Assembly (NCBI RefSeq): GCF_036320965.1
Contig: NC_092271.1
Coordinates: forward strand, 24,067,036-24,131,035
Length of the DNA: 64,000 bases
Direction: 5' to 3'
From: Panulirus ornatus
Taxonomy: Eukaryota; Arthropoda; Malacostraca; Decapoda; Palinuridae
Shown here piece after piece: positions 35,148-45,959 of this stretch; within the stretch, counting starts at the first letter, position 1, and every line of letters begins with the position of its first letter. The position numbers and the translations under genes were made by a program. The notes under the pieces are model-generated. The model saw only the letters and a program-made list of their open reading frames with translations, did no database searches and had not been told where the DNA came from.

Positions 35148-38100
35148 TGCCTCTGTCATAAACATAACACCTGACAACATGCATATTACGCAAATCTTCA
35201 TTTGTAACTGAATTTTTCTTGCGGTGAACGCGACGTGTTAGCACTTCCCACTGGCAAAATCTCATTATAGGTAAAGAAACTTCAAGAGATGGGGCCCCAC
35301 GAGTATAACAATCTCTCCCCTTACTGCACAAGCTGATCATTACGCATACAGATCTTAGACCAGAAACCAACCCACTGTTTATATTCAAAGACTGTGGGAA
35401 CACCCTTGTCACACCAATGAATATGTTGTTTGAGTCTCCATTAACGAGAGTAATACATCAAGGGAACAGAGTAAAGCCAGATGGGCATAAATAGGCATAA
35501 AAAGGGAATACGGAACTAACCCAGAGCCATAGGCCAGGACCGCTACCCAGCATGGAACGCAAGATGCTACAAAAGATAATCAGGATGTAAATAGACGAGA
35601 ACTTAACTGGCACAAGCATAAGGCCTGGGGAGACACGCCGGGCCACGGTTGTATGTGGGATCCCTCAGGACGCTATACTGGGTCCAGTAATATTTATGAT
35701 CTACGTAAGTGACTTCTTAAATGAGGCAGATTCTTAGCTAAATACATTTGATGATGATGATATGAAGTGTGCACATAAAGACGTAAACAGGATTCTGGAG
35801 TGGTATGACAAAAAGCTTATGGAATTTAACCCTGGAAAATGGAGTCATGAAGACAGGACACACTACATCCTTTTATTCCTAGCTCGGAGCGCTTCCTCTT
35901 CTTGCGATTATCTTCATGTGACAAAAATAACCCTCCAAAAATACTCAAAAGAACATAAGAATATGGGACAAGGCGGTCTGCTGACCCGTGCCAGGCACCT
36001 CCTGTCTACACCCAGCCATTGTTAGTCATATATTTACCTCACTGAGCCACGAGCTTTCCTCAAAGGCTCAATCGCCTTTTCCTGGCGCTACCTTCCCAAA
36101 CCGGGAAAGACAGGCGGATATATCAAAAAGAAAAGGAATATTATCTGACGTTTGTTTTGATACTTGCCATCGTGTTAGCGCGTATGACATTTGGCAACTT
36201 GTTTCAGTCGTCCACAACTCTGTTTCCGTAACAGTGTTTACCTTGTCCTTTCTTGAATCTCTGTGTTTATGTAATTTGAAGCCATTCTTGCGAAAATATA
36301 CATAGTCTTATACATTACAAATGTATACAGGAAGGAAAGTATATACAGTCTTATACATGACAAAGAGAAAATGGAATTTGCCTGTACATTGTACTTTCAA
36401 CATCAGTACCATTAAAACGTTGCATTGACACCGACCTAAACATGCCTTCGAGTACTATCCCAAATGGATTCATGACGTCATTGTGTACATACATCCGGAA
36501 CTCTTCATCATGCGTTAAAAGTTTCACGGCCAAAGTCCAGTTTACTGTGTATAAACACCGGGGAATCGTTCATATATACGAAGCTATGAATTATTCTGAC
36601 GGGAATATCCGGCGAAGGTTCAATATACGTGATGAGACATTGCCTTGTTTACTTCACCATGAAACACGCGCCAGCCAGGTGACCGAATGTAAACACAAGA
36701 ACGAGTGAAGTCTGGGAAGCGCACGCGAGGAAGTGGAGGCAAGTTGTCGACCTGATTATTTGTCTTGGAGGATTTTGTTATATTTTGAGAAGCTGTGAAT
36801 TCAGGGGGTCAATTTCTATCTCTCTTTTAGGGAGTATGTGGTAGGCAGCTACCGACCAGGGTGGGGGGGGGGGGTGTTATTACCGGTACTACCCGCCCGT
36901 TTTTCGGAAAGATTAGTGATGACTGCGCAGTGATCCACCACTTCACTGGCTGTTAAGTGTCACCACTTTAGGTCACGTAACTGTCTTTCCCTCTGTGTCC
37001 GACCCCCACAGCGATTGCTGGCTTTCAGTCCACAAACAATCTCTCTATCTCACACATAACACTTCGCGACACGTAACTCACACGATTCGTTCTTCGTAAC
37101 TCTAGGTTTTTCTGCGGTGAGCACTACGCGCTAGCCCTGCCTTTTAGGAACATCTCATCGTAAGTACTGGTAAACATGTAAGTACCCTCTCTTCAGTAGC
37201 CCCGTCCTACACGTATAGCACTGTCTCGTCTTTGATAACCTTATCCACTTACTACGTGAGTGTGTATGTCAAGCCTGTGTCATTCTGCATGTCATTACGT
37301 CTCATTTGTCATTGCATATTCCCAGACAGTTCGTTGGAGATGGATCTTATCTTTGCATTTTCTTTTGTTGACGAAAACTCGAATGAGCAAAACGAAGTTT
37401 CTGAGGCCCTGGTTAACTCAATTTCCAACAGCCGACCTCAACTCATTTAACGTCATCTGCCAATTGCAGCCCATATCAATTTTCATCAGCCATTCTTCCT
37501 AAGGAAATGATCCTCAATCAATCATTTATGACCCAAATCATTTCGTATTTTACGTCCGTATTTTCTTTGAGCTTTGCGAATTACTTTCCCGAGCTCTGTT
37601 CAATGCTTTTTCTGTTTTTCAGTCCTGTTTTGATCGGCAGAGATTCGGAGCGGCTAATTCAATATCCACGCCAACTGAAGCAAATAATACTTACTCCCCC
37701 CTCGCAGTCATTAAGAAATATTGGTTGTCCATAAGTTACGACCACCTCCACTGGTCGTGCCGGAGTCCAAGCACATACTACTGACGCGTCGGATCGATAA
37801 GCTTAGCTGACATTGGATGTGTTATCAGGTCTGGGATCTGTAATTTTTGCATTTAATACCAACTGATGTAAGTCGATACATTCATCTACACAAATGACAT
37901 CACGCACCCAGCTGGTAAGCGCTCACTGATCACCAGACAACGTTCTCTCTACCTGCAAAAGAACTTGTGTATTTCTCCAATTTTGACCTCAATAACGTGA
38001 CTCACTTGCCCCTCACTGCGGAGATGGTTCTCTTTACCTCATTTTGTAAATAATACTTTGGTTTCTACTGAGAACTGGTTCTACCTTTGGTTAGACCAGG

Positions 38101-38999
38101 TAATACGCTCAAGCTACTGCGTCACTTTATAACCATTTATCCTTTGGCATGTCAAGGGTGACGGGTCGTTGTGATATCTGTTTCTTTCCATACACCGCTA
38201 AACTTTCGATGGCTTGCAGCCATGGAAGGTGCCAAGACTTTCCTAACCCCACTCGACTCAGCAACTCACGTGAAACACACTTGCCGTTATCATTCTTCAA
38301 ATGTTTTTGATCCAAATAATCTTTTTCTGGAACTACAAACTGCTGTACTTGTGTATGGTGTTACAGTCAGTGGTCTGTTGGTGTTTGCATTCCTTCATAC
38401 ATGTATTCTGTCCACGGGTACGTATATATCTTTAGTCTGCTCAGCCTGCGAGCAGGTAGCTGGCGGTGTTTAACTCTATGAAGGGAAGGAGTTAGAAGGG
38501 TCCCCGATCCCGTACACCCATCCCTGGGGTTCTGAAGGTCGAAGCCTTGTACATTTATGCACCAAAATCCATCATCTTTACTTGTCATTATGAAGAAAAA
38601 ACTTCCTCTCGTACACCAGAGAGGCACCCCTGTGTATCCGGGGGTATGTGTGTCTCCGCCTACACCCGACACACCCTCATCCATAACACACCCAGACACC
38701 CTTTATGTCTATCGACCTCCCTCTGCTGGCTCGCGGATGGCCCCCCCTTCTCCCCCACGCCCAATCTTTCCACATATGATTTTTTCCTCACTTGTCCAAG
38801 GAATTGGGAGGTGAGAGCCAGGTGCAGGGGACATTAATATCGACATCCTTCACCTTCGCTAGGCCATCAATCACCTGATTGATATCCCCTCCTGTGCGTC
38901 GAGTCAGGTGGATGATATTTGCAGTATTCATATTGTTCAGAGGGGGAGAGAGATATTTACCAAGTTATTGTTCCTTGTCATATGATTACACATGTACTC

Positions 39000-39059
<60 letters not shown>

Positions 39060-41147
39060 GGGCCCCGCGAGTGTAGAACATCTCCTTATACTGTACAAAT
39101 AATAATGACGTGAAGAGATACAGATTGATCCAAACATACACTGTATACACAGGTATACACAGTACCGCACATAACACACGTAGCAACGCTCTGCCTACTT
39201 GGCAAAACTCCATAGCAACAAGCACCGACCCTACGTAACAATATGTAGGAACACGTTCATATGTACATAAATGTGCATATGACAATACATTTGAGAAACA
39301 TGATGATGCAAGAGGTACAGTGGATGTGCTGCTACTGCTACTACTACTGTCGGACGCAAGGTTGAGGTATTCTAAACTCGTGGAGTCGTTAAAGTATATT
39401 CATGGACTCTGGGAAGTAATTTCTTGAGGTCGTCAAAGCAGACCTCGATCCAGGAGGATGAAGATTACTCCTAATAATATTTGTGGTTGTTGCTGAGTGA
39501 GAGGGAGGGGTTGTGGGGGTAGAAGACTCTGGAAAGAGGGTTGTAGAGGTTTCTTGGGAGTGGTGACTGAGAGGAGAGATTGTGGGATTTAAAGACTTTG
39601 GGAAAGGGGTTGTTCTAGGAGGGTTCTTAGGAGTTTCATCTTCAAAGGAAAGGTAAAGATAGAGAAATAGGACAGTAACAGACCCTCTGAAACCCCACTG
39701 TTAACTAATTGATAACCAGGAAGTGGATAATCCACCTCATTTACATACAACACTCGCGTTCACATCCCCACAGTGTTGGCTTTCGTCTCAACACACCAAT
39801 CTCTCGCCGATGAGTCAATTTCGACACTGTCTTTACTGAGGGGGTATCGGCCCAGGTCCTGGCCGGGCGAAGGTCGAGAGACACCGGGCTACTGAAGGTG
39901 GCGAGGAAGTAGGAGAGTGGTGTCCACCATCTATGGTAAGGGGAAGCTAGGGTGGAAGAGGGAGGGTGTCTAATCAGTGTGTGTGTGTGGGCAGTCTGGT
40001 CACTAACGCAAGTCGGTCATCTCCACTTGACACTTGAGGGAGTGGGTGTTCACCTCGTGCTTACGATGGTGCGGTGTGATTGAGTACGAAGGGACGATTC
40101 TTGAGGATGATGGATTGTCCTTCCACCTGATTATTAAGGGTCAGGTCAAAGGCCAGGCTATCGTACCCAAGAGTCGAACCGTTGACCTGATGGGATTCAC
40201 TAATGTGGTAATTCTAAGAGCCGTTTAAGAGGGATTAAACCACCCCTTCCCCACCTGAGGTCGTTGAAGGGTATATGACCGTAAGGGCACGCCTGCCTGG
40301 CACTGCTGACGGCGCCATCCTTCGGCAGGGTCACCTCCGCCACACCACTCAAGTTACAGTAAAATTTGGCGTTTCTCGGCGTTAATGCAAAACATTTTTT
40401 GGCGTGTGTGCCGAAATATGCACCAAGGGTCGTGAGTGTATGTACTTCTGTACACACATAAGATGGTCATGTGTGTACATACTGTATGCGTCTCCAGTAT
40501 GGCAGCGCGGCACGACGCACGGAAACTGTCATATAGTTTGCTGGCGGCACAGAAACACTCACCTTATCCTGGTGGGCGCCCGTGGGCGGCCTGGTCCTGG
40601 GCGGCAAGTCGGCTCGGAAGGGCTCGGGCGGTGGGGCGTTGGTGTTGGCAGGAGCCGCTGCGGCTACGGCGGCGGCATCCTCCGCATGGAGGACCTCCAT
40701 GAGGTAGGCGATGTAGGAGGTGGCCAGGCGGAGGGTCTTGATCTTGGAGAGCTTGGTGTCGGCCGGCACGTTAGGGATGCACTCCCGCAGCTCGGCGAAG
40801 GCGTTGTTGATGCTCTGCGTCCGCCGCCGCTCCTTCTTGTTGGCTGAGGTCTTGCGGCGCACCACTCGCCCGTAGGAGTCGATCAGATCGTCGCCGTCCC
40901 AGTAGTGCGGGGGGCAGGGCGGCAGGACGCTCCCGTCGGCGTAGGTGACGAGGGGCGGCGGGGGAGGAGGCGGCGGCGCGCCCTGCACGGCGCAGACCTC
41001 GGGCGTGTGGTGGTGATGGTGGTGGTGATAGTGGTGATGGTGGGGATGCGGCGGCCACTGGGGCGGCGGTGGTGGCGGCGGAGGAGGCGGCGGAGGGTAC
41101 GCGCAGTAAGAGTAACCTGGCCACCCGCCCTCGCACCCTGATGACAT
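34101..41147 (-). CDS. Hand: Hand bHLH transcription factor, whole coding gene (two exons)
   Basis: Coding exons are 41147-40563 and 34283-34101, with a phase-0 intron of 6,279 bp; the product is 255 aa. Residues 98-153 form a class B bHLH domain: basic part [13 protein letters not shown], helix 1 [15 protein letters not shown], loop [11 protein letters not shown], helix 2 [18 protein letters not shown]. This is near-identical to HAND proteins, and the C-terminus [16 protein letters not shown] is the family's terminal motif. HAND proteins dimerise with E-proteins, bind E-boxes and act in heart, visceral mesoderm and neural development. The N-terminal third is low-complexity: 12 Pro at 18-29, His-rich 36-47 and 8 Pro at 58-65. 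At 255 aa it is longer than the vertebrate and fly proteins, mainly through these runs. Start: M at 41147 (A at -3); an upstream in-frame codon at 41189 is GTG. Confidence 0.95.
34613..34694. repeat. (GA)n in Hand intron
   Basis: About 80 bp GA with a few GGGACA breaks, 330 bp inside the intron from exon 2. Confidence 0.95.
34893..35144. repeat. (CA)n tracts in Hand intron
   Basis: Short CA at 34893-34912 and a longer one at about 35087-35144. Confidence 0.95.
35289..35340 (+). repeat. GGGGCCCC module, copy 2
   Basis: 'atggggccccacgagtataa' and 'ctctccccttactgcaca', matching the copies at 25766 and 39057. It lies 145 bp from the CA tract. Confidence 0.5.
35630..35860 (+). pseudogene. LINE reverse-transcriptase fragment in Hand intron
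   Basis: On plus the frames read [20 protein letters not shown] and DFLNEADS, a stop, then [20 protein letters not shown] and [11 protein letters not shown]. The pattern is RT motif B through motif C and the following helix (GVPQGSVLGP.LF..Y.ND..., FADD.K..., L..W...W...FN..KC). The catalytic FADD is decayed to FDDDD after a frame break. It is inserted opposite to Hand transcription. Confidence 0.65.
35861..39000. other. Hand intron, nothing recognised
   Basis: About 3 kb of mixed DNA. A G run is at about 36860-36874. Plus- and minus-strand open frames of 60-125 codons show no family resemblance. No conserved coding signal is seen, as expected for intron. Confidence 0.4.
39001..39107 (+). 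repeat. (CA)n and GGGGCCCC module, copy 3
   Basis: CA tract 39001-39057 runs straight into 'atggggccccgcgagtgtag' and 'ctccttatactgtacaaat'. Confidence 0.7.
39108..40082. other. Hand intron, nothing recognised
   Basis: Includes a G-rich stretch at 39480-39640 with repeated 'gg.gttgt.g.ggt.tagaagactctgg' units. No gene is seen. Confidence 0.4.
40083..40200. mobile_element. Palindromic MITE-like element, copy 8, in Hand intron
   Basis: 'gagtacgaagggacgattct' on the left, then 'ccacctgattattaagggtc', AGGTCAAAGGCCA (40143-40155), 'ggctatcgtacccaagagtc'. The left arm is heavily decayed. It lies about 400 bp inside the intron from exon 1. Confidence 0.6.
40563..41147 (-). CDS. Hand: Hand coding exon 1 (bHLH)
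   Basis: 195 codons end with GAT AAG followed by the donor GTGAGTG on minus. It includes the whole bHLH and the post-domain FRADLPP segment, which corresponds to FRAELKP in fly Hand just before its intron. The exon is very GC-rich. Upstream, a GTGAGT at about 41219-41214 on minus could be a donor of a 5' UTR intron, but this is unproven. Confidence 0.95.
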
Positions 41148-41221
41148 TGTCCAGACTCCTGCCAAACGCCACAACACCTGAGCGGCCACGTGGGGCGGGA
41201 CCCGCCGCTGGAACTCACCGA

Positions 41222-41264
41222 TGACGTCACCTCAGGAGGAGGTGCTTTAACCTTACGTCACGTG
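41222..41264. promoter_or_regulatory. CRE and CACGTG sites upstream of Hand
   Basis: A palindromic CRE, TGACGTCA, lies at 41222-41229, 75 bp before the Hand start codon. TACGTCA at 41254-41260 overlaps the E-box CACGTG at 41259-41264. The surrounding 41150-41530 is GC-rich and could be the promoter or 5' UTR. No TATA box is evident. Confidence 0.4.
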
Positions 41265-42571
41265 GGAGGTGTGGCTTCTGCCTAGGGATGAGGAGGAGGG
41301 TGGAGCTTCACAACGTAGGGTGGGAGGAGCATGAAGGAAATTGGGTGGGGCTTAGTACGTGATGTCACAGTACAGGGCAGCCATGGAGGGTCGCCGTCGG
41401 TGAGGGGACGTAGACGTAAACTAGACGTGTCACAGGACGTGTTGACGACGGCTCTGTTGTCACACGCTAATGTTCCCGAGGTGTTAAAGTGGGCGCGCGC
41501 GCTGGGGCGTCTGTGTCCCGTCAACTGGTCCCACTGTGATTCACTGAGTAACAGACGGCCTCACCACCTTACTTATTCTTCCACGCAGACAATAGACGTA
41601 TTTTTCCTCCTCTTCGTAAACAACGTCTTTGTGAAGACTACATGCGCTCACGTTAACCCCACACATGTTGACGTAATAACCACACATAGATAGCATCACA
41701 CGTCATCCCGGCCAGTGTCGTATACAAAGATGATGATAACTGATGTTCAAATCCAATTTCCTTTGCGATGAGCAACGAGGATTCTAGCGTCGGGCCATGA
41801 TAGGGGTAATCAACATCTTCCTGGGATGTACAACGTCCTGGACACGTGACTCCAGCAGGATAGAAATTCTAACTGGTTTATAATGGTTGTAGGTGGGTTG
41901 TGACGGTTAGTGTGTGTTGATAGCGAGAGCAAGGTTGTGGGTAGCTGGCTCTGCGTTATAGGTATACCTAACCTATAAATAACCCAATGATTTTACAACG
42001 ACTATATACTCTTTTCCATCCACTGACCATAACCAACCTTCCCGTAGATATACAACTCCATGTCGCTCTTTCATCCTTTTATTTATCATCCTTCTGAATT
42101 TTATATAACCTCCGTATATCAGAGGGATGAGCATACACCTGATATACACAACATACCGTCTCGTATACCCCTGTCTCGCTACGATACCACCTCACCCGTG
42201 TCACGCTCGTAGCAACACTCCCTCCAGACCCCCGTCAATTGCCTCCCCTTATTTCCCCCTCTTCGACCCCACTGCTGGAGGCTCGGAGACCTCCTTCAAC
42301 CGCCAGTCTTAGTCTTCCAGGATATTCCAGTGTTTTCCATGACTTCCTCCTCATTCCAGCCCGCTGGCGTGTAAGTTTGAAATCCGTCTTGATCTCATGT
42401 ACTTCCTCATATATCCTCACACCTTACCTCATAAATCCCTAGTGTAAGTCACGCCCATTGAAATATTTTCCATTCTGTAGTCTGGTTTCACCGTTGTTTA
42501 AGTCCACATTTACCCCATTATCAAACACGTTCATTCCAGGATTATTTTATCATCAGCACCACAAAGCTAGA

Positions 42572-42623
<52 letters not shown>

Positions 42624-43503
42624 ATTTTCAAATCATCAAGTATCATCAAGAAATCTGTTTCAAGTAATTATATACACACCAGCGTATCACTTTATCCATA
42701 TTTAGGTCAGATGCAATATCTGCCCTGAGCACATCGCTGGGGCACCATGTTAGGTGCTCCAGCGACATCTGGCAGCTGTCGTCATCATCCGTCTGCGCGT
42801 CAGCCGTGACGTCATTTGGTATCTGTTCGCCCTCCGTGTTCACTGTGTTCACTGTTATCAATACTTGAACGATAATCGTGATGAATGTCCCTCGGCCATC
42901 TTGGCGAGTTTAATAGCTCTGAAGAATGTGGTACGTGTGGTATAGATAGATATTTGATCCAGCACCTTTGCATTAGATGAATATTTAGCTTTACATCTAG
43001 CTTTATACTTAAGTTGAAATGGTGATAGAAATACTTTTTTTTTGAGGATTTCAGCAGGCCTCTGTATCAGTAAATGTCATATGAATACCGAAATTAATAT
43101 ATCTCAATAACGGAAGATTTCACTTATTCTTCACAGTGACTGACATCTCCCAGGGCAAAACAATGCTCCAATCAATGTCTATCTTGGGTGAAATGAAAAG
43201 AAAGTTGACATTAAGACTTCGCAAGTGTTTGCCTTGTCTTAGAGGTTTATTTGGTTGTGGTTTTGGACCATACGAGTTATGTTATTAGAACATACTGTTA
43301 GTCTCGAAATAACATACATAATTGCGCCTTGTGGTCAGAGAGACAAGTCATAGTGAGGTAATTCATCATTCACACATGTATGATGATTATGGCGAGATGG
43401 TTGAGATTGTACTTTGAAAGGTCTACGAATGAAGCTTATTTCTTGTTGCCGTTCGCAGACACGCATACACACATACACCTACACACTAGGTAATAGCCCT
43501 CCC

Positions 43504-43505
<2 letters not shown>
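41265..43505. repeat. Hand upstream region with a (TG)n tract
   Basis: Apart from (TG)n at about 42572-42620, nothing is recognised in this stretch. Overlapping frames of 60-120 codons lack family resemblance. Confidence 0.6.

Positions 43506-43538
<33 letters not shown>
43506..43538. repeat. (CA)n microsatellite
   Basis: Pure CA tract about 70 bp before the candidate exon at 43610. Confidence 0.9.
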
Positions 43539-43540
<2 letters not shown>

Positions 43541-43609
43541 AACATGGTGACGTATCAGGTATAATTAGTCGAGCACTCCCGCCTCTTATCAGCGTCCAAA
43601 CAAACCATT

Positions 43610-43693
43610 ATGGCGGAGGGCAGCCGCCTCTGTCCTGAGCGGCCTCACCAAACACGGATGCTCCACAACATTACCTTCTCATTTGACTACAAG
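43610..43693 (+). CDS. Candidate first coding exon, unidentified gene
   Basis: ATG at 43610 with A at -3 and G at +4 opens MAEGSRLCPERPHQTRMLHN and ITFSFDYK, then CTACAAG/GTAAAT as donor (phase 0, 28 codons). The stretch is CpG-bearing in AT-richer surroundings. I recognise no family and found no next exon, so this may be chance. It would be divergent from Hand. Confidence 0.22.
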
Positions 43694-44429
43694 GTAAATA
43701 AATAACTATTTAGACGTTAGTTTTTTTTATATGATTTTGTTTCGGGGTTATTTTGAAAACCTGTGTCTTCTTGATCTAAATTGTTTTTCTTGATATCTTA
43801 TTCCTTTGGGTCTTATCAAATTTAGATCAATAGACAACCTCACGTAAGAATCATACAAGTATTGAATATTATAACTTTTTTTCCCTGACTAAATCTTCAG
43901 TTTGTTCTTTACCCTCTGAATGTCCGGGCTTCATCGTGTTCTTCCTGTTCACCACGTGAACCTCCGCCTATCCATAACTGTCAGCCATGCTGGGCGGCAC
44001 ATTCCCTCACTGTCCACCCTCCCCATCCCACACCGCACGGGACATTCTCACCACCACCCTCACCCCTCCCTGTATCTAGAGATCACACATATATACCTCT
44101 TGCCTCGGCCCATTCCCCTGATGTTCCCATACATCCACGCCTGCCAGGGATCCATCAGGGTCGCCCTGGGCGTTCTCAAACCATCCACACCGCCACAATA
44201 ACACAGGACGCCCGTAACAGCGTTATTTCCATGGGCCATTCCCCGTGACTCTCTTGCTGCCACCCTCCCCTACGATAATAAGGAATGTCATGTTTTGTAA
44301 TAGATGCGGAGCGTCCGGGGGTCAACCATCGTTAAGGTTCTGTGGGTCGTGGTGGTGGTCAGGGAGCTGTGGTTGTGGTGCATTAATGACACATGACAGC
44401 TAGAGCTAAATGGGTGTGAGCGGGTGCTG
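43694..44429. other. No feature recognised
   Basis: AT-rich first half, then a C-rich stretch at 43950-44270. No supported gene is seen. Confidence 0.35.
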
Positions 44430-44493
44430 CTTTTCTTCTTCGTCTGTTCCTGGCGCTACCTCGCTTACACGGGAAACGGCGATCAAGTAAGAA

Positions 44494-44538
<45 letters not shown>
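44430..44538 (+). repeat. LINE 3'-tail fragment and (TG)n
   Basis: 'ttcttcgtctgttcctggcg', 'ctacctcgcttacacgggaa' and 'acggcgatcaagtaagaaa' match the terminal module of the RTE-like LINE (minus copy ends at 54390). Only the last 65 bp or so are present, followed directly by a TG tract at 44496-44538 that may be its tail. Confidence 0.6.
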
Positions 44539-44539
<1 letters not shown>

Positions 44540-45425
44540 CTTGCAAAACTGTAATAGCCCCATCTGTTGAAAGTGATCTGATTTTCCCGTTACTAATGAT
44601 GATAACGTTGCCACACGCCATCGTTTTCGCTCCCAGTGAGTCAGACGGTCGAGATCTCACGGGAAATTCGCATATTTATCGCGTCTGTCTTCACTCACAG
44701 TTTACGCGCCAGCGAACTGTACTGACGTTGTTTCGTCTTGATTTAGATTTTGTATTTCAAATACAAGAAATAAATGAATAAAATGGAGTTAGTTAGCACA
44801 CTTAAAGTTTCATTAGGCTTAGCCATTAAGGGGGGGGGGGGGATATATCTATAATGTAAAATTCACCTTAGATACATATGAGATTTGCTTGTCAAATTAA
44901 GACAGTAACTATGTGCCCTTCATATTATTATATTTTCATCCATCCCTCTAAAATGGCTGCCCTTGATCTTAATACCTCTGCCTTGATATAGTCACCAAAC
45001 TAACTCATCGTACGGATCGTCAGACCGACTGTCTTCCAGAATCTCCAACATCCTCTGAGGGTCTGCCGTGTGCGTCATGTTGTCAGACACCAGCGGAGGT
45101 CATGGTGTCAAACGGATATATTGATAACCCGGCGACCGGTGTCGATCCTTGTTCCCGCCACAGACGGGGCTCAGAGCGCGCCATACTGGACTACCTTCTC
45201 CGACAGCTCATAAATACAGTTACCAATTGTCATAAATCATTTAACTGTCGTCTAAAAATCATTGATAGAGGACCAACATTAATTTCTGTCCAACCTATTA
45301 AAAGTTATGGACTTAGTCCGATGTCTTACATAAACGTAGAGTGTTTAGAAGTATTCCACGACGTTAAATCATAATTGCGGCTCCAAATTCTAAGCTGGCA
45401 ACAGGCCCTATATTGCTGATAAAGG
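44539..45425. other. No feature recognised
   Basis: Includes a run of 13 G at about 44830. The 90-codon plus frame at 45102-45374 shows no motif. Confidence 0.35.
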
Positions 45426-45494
45426 TGACGTCATAGAGAAGCCGCTATCAGGTGATTTATGATTGGCCCACAGCGGGGGAGACATGTGACGTCA
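45426..45494. promoter_or_regulatory. Two CREs around a CCAAT box
   Basis: TGACGTCA occurs at 45426-45433 and again at 45487-45494. An inverted CCAAT (ATTGG) lies at 45462-45466, between them. CRE plus CCAAT is a common promoter combination. No first exon is visible beside it; it is 4.3 kb upstream of the Hand start codon. Confidence 0.35.
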
Positions 45495-45959
45495 CTTATG
45501 CGCAGCTGTGGCCACCAGGGTATTAAGCATATGAGGAATTTTTCATGCATGTATATGGAAGGTCTCGATTTCAGTTTGTGGCGTACGTGCCGTCTGGACA
45601 GCATATTGTCTGGGGCGAGATCCGTGGGAAGGTTGCGGGATGAGCGGACAGACAGAGACGCCATTAACCCCACGCTCTCTCTGTACCCGCGCCCCCTGGG
45701 ACCAAAATACAACCCGATTTATTTTTAGTCATGGGAAATGCTTGCGGGTGAATTATTTTTTTCATATGTGGGGGGAGGGACATCCGTGTGGGGGTATGGA
45801 GAAGAGGGAGCAGACAGCTACGATACACCTACATTGTACTAGAGCATTGAGGAACCTCAGCCGTGTGGTGCAGGAAGTGAGATCACCAGCACGACAAAGG
45901 CTCGTGTCATACCACCTCTACCAGACTCACAGACGTCACCTGCAGAGCCAGAACTAAAG

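Noticed and set aside
40404..40847. 147-codon plus frame and other frames over 40436-41230
   Set aside because: These overlap the bHLH exon of Hand in other frames or on the opposite strand. The Gly/Arg/Val-rich composition is a GC artefact.
41148..41189. 14-codon N-terminal extension of Hand
   Set aside because: It starts at GTG, not ATG. The ATG at 41147 has a good context.
45102..45374. 90-codon plus frame
   Set aside because: No start context, splice signals or motif. It is likely chance in mixed-composition DNA.
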